The notes beneath the pieces are model-generated. The model was not told the DNA's origin, searched no databases, and saw nothing but the letters and a program-made list of their open reading frames with translations. Positions 60,895 through 64,000 of a stretch of DNA of 64,000 nt are shown here, one piece after another. The stretch lies in the NCBI RefSeq assembly GCF_947495925.1, contig NZ_CANMAU010000006.1, positions 304,689-368,688 on the forward strand, read 5' to 3'. The stretch's first letter is position 1. Each line of letters begins with the position of its first letter. This DNA is from an uncultured Algibacter sp. (lineage in GTDB: Bacteria > Bacteroidota > Bacteroidia > Flavobacteriales > Flavobacteriaceae). The position numbers and the translations under genes were made by a program.

Positions 60895-60932
60895 TGCTGA
60901 ATCTATTTCAGCATCTCATTATTATATGAGAT
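60895..60932 (-). promoter_or_regulatory. Two tandem hairpins in the infC-rpmI gap
   Basis: Hairpin one: TGCTGAA/TTCAGCA (60895-60901 with 60907-60913). Hairpin two: ATCTCAT/ATGAGAT (60913-60919 with 60926-60932). No T-run follows. They lie where other bacteria have the L20-binding leader of rpmI-rplT. Confidence 0.45.
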
Positions 60933-60945
60933 ATATGATTTGTTA

Positions 60946-61491
60946 TTACTTTTTTGGAGTAATAAACATGGTCATTCTTTTACCTTCTAGTCTTGGCATT
61001 TGCTCTACTTTACCAAGTTCTTCAAGATCCTGAGCTAGACGTAATAATAAAATTTGTCCTTGCTCTTTAAAAATAATAGATCGCCCTTTAAAGAAAACAA
61101 AAGCTTTTAGCTTTGCGCCTTCTTTTAAGAATTTCTCTGCGTGTTTCTTTTTAAACTGATAATCATGATCATCAGTTTGAGGACCAAAACGGATTTCTTT
61201 AATAACAACTTTAGTTGCCTTAGACTTTAAAGCCTTATCCCGTTTCTTTTGTTCATAAAGAAACTTTTTATAATCCATAACCTTACAAACAGGTGGATCT
61301 GCATTTGGAGAAATCTCTACAAGATCTAATTCCTGCTGGTTTGCTATTCTCAAGGCGTCTCCTTTGGTATAAATACCAATCTCTACGTTGTCTCCAACAA
61401 GACGTAGTTTTTGAGCAGTAATCTTAGAATTAATCTTATGCTTATCCTCTTGTGAAACCCTTCTAGGTTGCTGTCTTCTTCTAATTGCTAT
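60946..61491 (-). CDS. infC: Translation initiation factor IF-3, non-AUG start
   Basis: 181 residues if started at the ATA codon 61491-61489 ([20 protein letters not shown] follows). The N-terminal domain ([33 protein letters not shown]) is encoded upstream of the first TTG, and there is no ATG, GTG or TTG between an in-frame TAA five codons upstream and this region. The C-terminal domain runs from [26 protein letters not shown] to [10 protein letters not shown]. The factor binds 30S and rejects non-AUG starts. The start must be AUA (most like the usual MAIRRR) or AUU three codons on, implying autoregulation as in E. coli, where infC starts with AUU. Confidence 0.94.
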   Translation of the reverse strand: MAIRRRQQPRRVSQEDKHKINSKITAQKLRLVGDNVEIGIYTKGDALRIANQQELDLVEISPNADPPVCKVMDYKKFLYEQKKRDKALKSKATKVVIKEIRFGPQTDDHDYQFKKKHAEKFLKEGAKLKAFVFFKGRSIIFKEQGQILLLRLAQDLEELGKVEQMPRLEGKRMTMFITPKK

Positions 61492-61524
61492 GGCGTTATG
61501 GTTTTAAATTAAACTTATATTATC

Positions 61525-63459
61525 TTAAAACGATTTTAACGTTTTTTTGATGTCTTCTTTTATTATTTCAGAGAAAGCTTCTACAGAAATCATGCCTAAA
61601 TCTGCACCACCATGCTGACGTACCGTAATTTTGCCTTCCTTTTCTTCTTGCTCACCAATAATGATCATATAGGGGTGTTTTTGAATTTCGGCTTCCCTAA
61701 TTTTCTTCCCTATAGTCTCATTTCTATGGTCTACAAGGGCGCGAATTTCGTCATTTTCTAGCAAATTTAAAACTTTTTCAGAGTATTTTTCGTATTTCTC
61801 GCTAATCGATAATATAATCGCCTGAGTTGGCATTAACCAAAGCGGGAAGTTTCCTCCTGTATGTTCTAATAATAAAGCGATAAAACGTTCCAGACTTCCA
61901 AATGGCGCACGGTGAATCATTATCGGTCTATGCGACTCATTATCACTACCTTTATACATCAATTCAAAGCGCTCAGGTAAGTTGTAATCTACTTGAATAG
62001 TACCTAGTTGCCAACGTCTCCCCAAGGCATCTTTAACCATAAAGTCTAGCTTAGGTCCGTAAAAGGCAGCTTCCCCAGTTTCAACAACATAATCTAAGCC
62101 TTTATCTTGTGCTGCATTTATAATGGCCTGTTCCGCTTTTTCCCAGTTGGCAACATCTCCTATATATTTGTCAGGATTCTCAGGGTCTCTTACTGAAACT
62201 TGAGCCGTAAAGTTTTCAAAACCTAAAGAGCCAAAAACATAAAGCACTAAGTCAATCACATTTTTAAATTCTTGATCTAATTGAGCTGGAGTACAAAATA
62301 TATGAGCATCATCTTGCGTAAAACCGCGTACACGAGTTAAACCATGTAGCTCACCACTCTGTTCATATCTATAAACAGTCCCGAATTCTGCATAGCGTAT
62401 AGGTAAATCCTTATAGCTCCATTGAAAATTTTTGTAAACTTCGCAGTGGTGCGGGCAGTTCATGGGTTTTAATAAAAACTCCTCATCTTCTTTTGGTGTG
62501 GTAATAGGTTGAAAACTATCTTCACCATATTTAGCATAATGCCCAGAAGTAACATAAAGTTCCTTCTGCCCAATATGTGGTGTGACTACCATTTCATATC
62601 CGGCTTTTTTTTGTGCAGCTTTCAAGAAGTTTTCTAAACGCTCGCGTAGAGCTGCGCCTTTAGGTAACCATAGCGGGAGTCCTTGTCCGACTTTTTGAGA
62701 AAATGTAAAAAGTTGAAGCTCTTTACCAAGTTTTCTATGGTCGCGTTTTTTGGCTTCTTCAAGCATGTTTAAATATTCGGTTAGTTCCTTTTGTTTCGGG
62801 AACGATATACCATAAACACGAGTTAGCTGTGGCTTGTTTTCATCACCACGCCAATAAGCTCCAGCAACACTTAAAACCTTAATAGCTTTTATAATGCCTG
62901 TATTAGGGATATGACCACCACGGCATAAGTCGGTAAAAGTAGCGTGGTCACAGAATGTAATAGTGCCATCTTCTAAGTTTTCAATTAACTCCGTTTTAAA
63001 AGGGTTATCCTTATAGAGTTCTAAAGCTTCAGCTTTTGTAGCAGATCGCATTTTAAAATCGTGCTTTCCTCTTGCTATTTCTAAAACTTTAGTCTCAATA
63101 GCTTTAAAGTCTTTTTCAGAAAGGGTATGCTCACCAAAATCTACATCATAATAAAACCCATTCTCAATGGCAGGACCAATAGTAAGTTTAGACCCTGGAT
63201 ACAATTCTTCTATAGCCTGTGCTAAAACGTGGGCTGATGAATGCCAAAAAGCAGTTTTACCAGCATCATCTCGCCATGTATATAAAACCAATGAACCATC
63301 GGTGGTCAATGGTGTTACAGTTTCCACGGTTGTACCGTTAAAATTTGCTGAAATCACGTTTCTAGCAAATCCCTCACTTATACTTTTAGCAACATCCATG
63401 GGTGTAACGCCTGCATCAAACGTCTTTACACTTCCATCAGGTAAAGTAATATGTATCAT
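61525..63459 (-). CDS. thrS: Threonyl-tRNA synthetase
   Basis: 644 residues, normal length. TGS domain 1-60 ([20 protein letters not shown]), N2 editing domain (about 70-225, with [11 protein letters not shown] and the zinc/editing [17 protein letters not shown]), class II catalytic core with [11 protein letters not shown] (zinc Cys), [35 protein letters not shown] and [15 protein letters not shown], then the anticodon domain ([15 protein letters not shown]). Charges tRNA-Thr and clears Ser. First gene of the operon with infC, rpmI and rplT; infC begins 33 bases after its stop. Confidence 0.98.
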   Translation of the reverse strand: MIHITLPDGSVKTFDAGVTPMDVAKSISEGFARNVISANFNGTTVETVTPLTTDGSLVLYTWRDDAGKTAFWHSSAHVLAQAIEELYPGSKLTIGPAIENGFYYDVDFGEHTLSEKDFKAIETKVLEIARGKHDFKMRSATKAEALELYKDNPFKTELIENLEDGTITFCDHATFTDLCRGGHIPNTGIIKAIKVLSVAGAYWRGDENKPQLTRVYGISFPKQKELTEYLNMLEEAKKRDHRKLGKELQLFTFSQKVGQGLPLWLPKGAALRERLENFLKAAQKKAGYEMVVTPHIGQKELYVTSGHYAKYGEDSFQPITTPKEDEEFLLKPMNCPHHCEVYKNFQWSYKDLPIRYAEFGTVYRYEQSGELHGLTRVRGFTQDDAHIFCTPAQLDQEFKNVIDLVLYVFGSLGFENFTAQVSVRDPENPDKYIGDVANWEKAEQAIINAAQDKGLDYVVETGEAAFYGPKLDFMVKDALGRRWQLGTIQVDYNLPERFELMYKGSDNESHRPIMIHRAPFGSLERFIALLLEHTGGNFPLWLMPTQAIILSISEKYEKYSEKVLNLLENDEIRALVDHRNETIGKKIREAEIQKHPYMIIIGEQEEKEGKITVRQHGGADLGMISVEAFSEIIKEDIKKTLKSF

Positions 63460-63548
63460 AAATCTAATTAAAATTCGGCTGCAAAGATAATGGTATAAAC
63501 AAATCCATGCAATATATATACCTATATATGTATCACTAATTTTTTCAG

Positions 63549-63631
63549 GGCGTTCCCTCTGGGGTCGGGCTATTCATTATAAGTCCGCGCTCGTACCTCG
63601 CTGTGGGCTTTCCATTGGTATCCCTAACGCA
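63549..63631 (-). repeat. Dispersed non-coding repeat, copy B
   Basis: On the minus strand TGCGTTAGGGAT, GAGGTACGAG, AGCCCGACCC and GAGGGAACGCC appear in the same order as in copy A, with diverged sequence between and an extra GGAAAGCCC. It lies 90 bases upstream of thrS in opposite orientation to copy A. Confidence 0.75.
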
Positions 63632-64000
63632 GCTTTGTTGGTTTTGCTGATTGTGCACATATAAGGAATAAGGGGGGAGGGTTGTTATTGATACAGGTAT
63701 TGTTTGTCTGTGAGTAAAAAAGAGGGGCTATATTAAAGTTACAGGTAGAGAGTTAAAAAGTAGTTAAGGCTTACATGTTATATATATGAAGGAAATAAAA
63801 AGTTATTCGTTTGTAAAGAAATGGAGTCTAATATAAGTTTATTAAAGCTTGATTTGGTGTTAAGAAGTTATTAAGTGATAGATTATAGGATTTAATAAAA
63901 AGGGATTAATGCGATTTGTTCGCTTATATTAAAAAAAGTGGATTGATAAACTACGGTTTATTAGGGAGTTAAAAGTTTTGGTAAAAAAAAGGCAAAAAAA
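63632..64000. other. Gene-free AT-rich end of window
   Basis: 369 bases rich in AGTTA and TTAA. No reading frame of note on either strand, no tRNA. The start could be the leader of something beyond the edge; I see nothing that decides it. Confidence 0.4.

Noticed and set aside
63632..64000. Leader of an rRNA operon beyond the window
   Set aside because: No 16S, tRNA or boxA-like sequence is visible; the AT-rich stretch alone does not support it.

Overview
The window is about 64 kb of low-GC DNA from a marine-type member of the Flavobacteriaceae (Bacteroidetes). This is inferred from two secreted proteins with type IX secretion (T9SS) type-B C-terminal sorting domains, SusD-era style lipoproteins with acidic residues after the lipobox Cys, promoters with the Bacteroidetes -7 box TAnnTTTG, near absence of Shine-Dalgarno sequences, a zeaxanthin gene cluster, and housekeeping proteins of Bacteroidetes type (PyrR-like, DUF5606, YjgP/YjgQ permease, Tgt without its zinc cysteines). 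It reads as chromosomal core sequence. I see no prophage, insertion sequence, CRISPR array or rRNA operon.

Layout. 1-6.1 kb: lysA (cut by the window edge), sucC, small conserved genes and uvrB with its TerB-like neighbour. 6.2-14 kb: two repeat-rich T9SS type-B cargo proteins. 14-20.4 kb: an ABC-2 exporter pair, a kinase-like protein of unknown role, a pRiA4b-ORF3-like protein, then the operon CCA-adding enzyme, GNAT acetyltransferase, heme A synthase. 20.5-25.7 kb: a lipopolysaccharide/glycan locus (two GT2 enzymes, methyltransferase, Kdo-kinase-like protein, and a GT9-GT2 fusion) next to dapD. 26.8-31.2 kb: ruvX, def, DUF5606, a Crp/Fnr regulator with a perfect CRP-geometry palindrome behind it, a lipoprotein and a TlpA-like thioredoxin. 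31.2-36.1 kb: crtY, crtZ, crtB and crtI, led by a MerR/B12-binding regulator of the CarH/LitR photoreceptor type; together these make zeaxanthin from GGPP.

36.3-48.8 kb is the least ordinary part. It holds a secreted glycine-zipper protein, a SYLF protein, two tandem lipoprotein amidohydrolases, and a six-gene run of five different outer-membrane beta-barrel families ending in a CDF-type transporter with an altered metal site. Three promoters in this stretch (before the secreted protein, the second amidohydrolase and the barrel operon) carry the identical bipartite motif TTAGGG-N14-TTGCCC. I read this as a co-regulated uptake and hydrolysis regulon that I cannot match to a described system.

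48.9-63.5 kb is housekeeping: tRNA-Lys, aroK, pyrR-like, an S4 protein, an FKBP lipoprotein with a calcium-type Asp-rich tail, tgt, an LptF/G-type permease, an EamA transporter, accA, dnaB, a periplasmic GATase-like protein, yjbQ, and the translation operon thrS-infC-rpmI-rplT. infC has no ATG start and must begin at AUA or AUU. The translation operon is flanked by two inverted copies of a dispersed non-coding repeat. Neither tRNA gene encodes its 3' CCA, which fits the presence of the CCA-adding enzyme.
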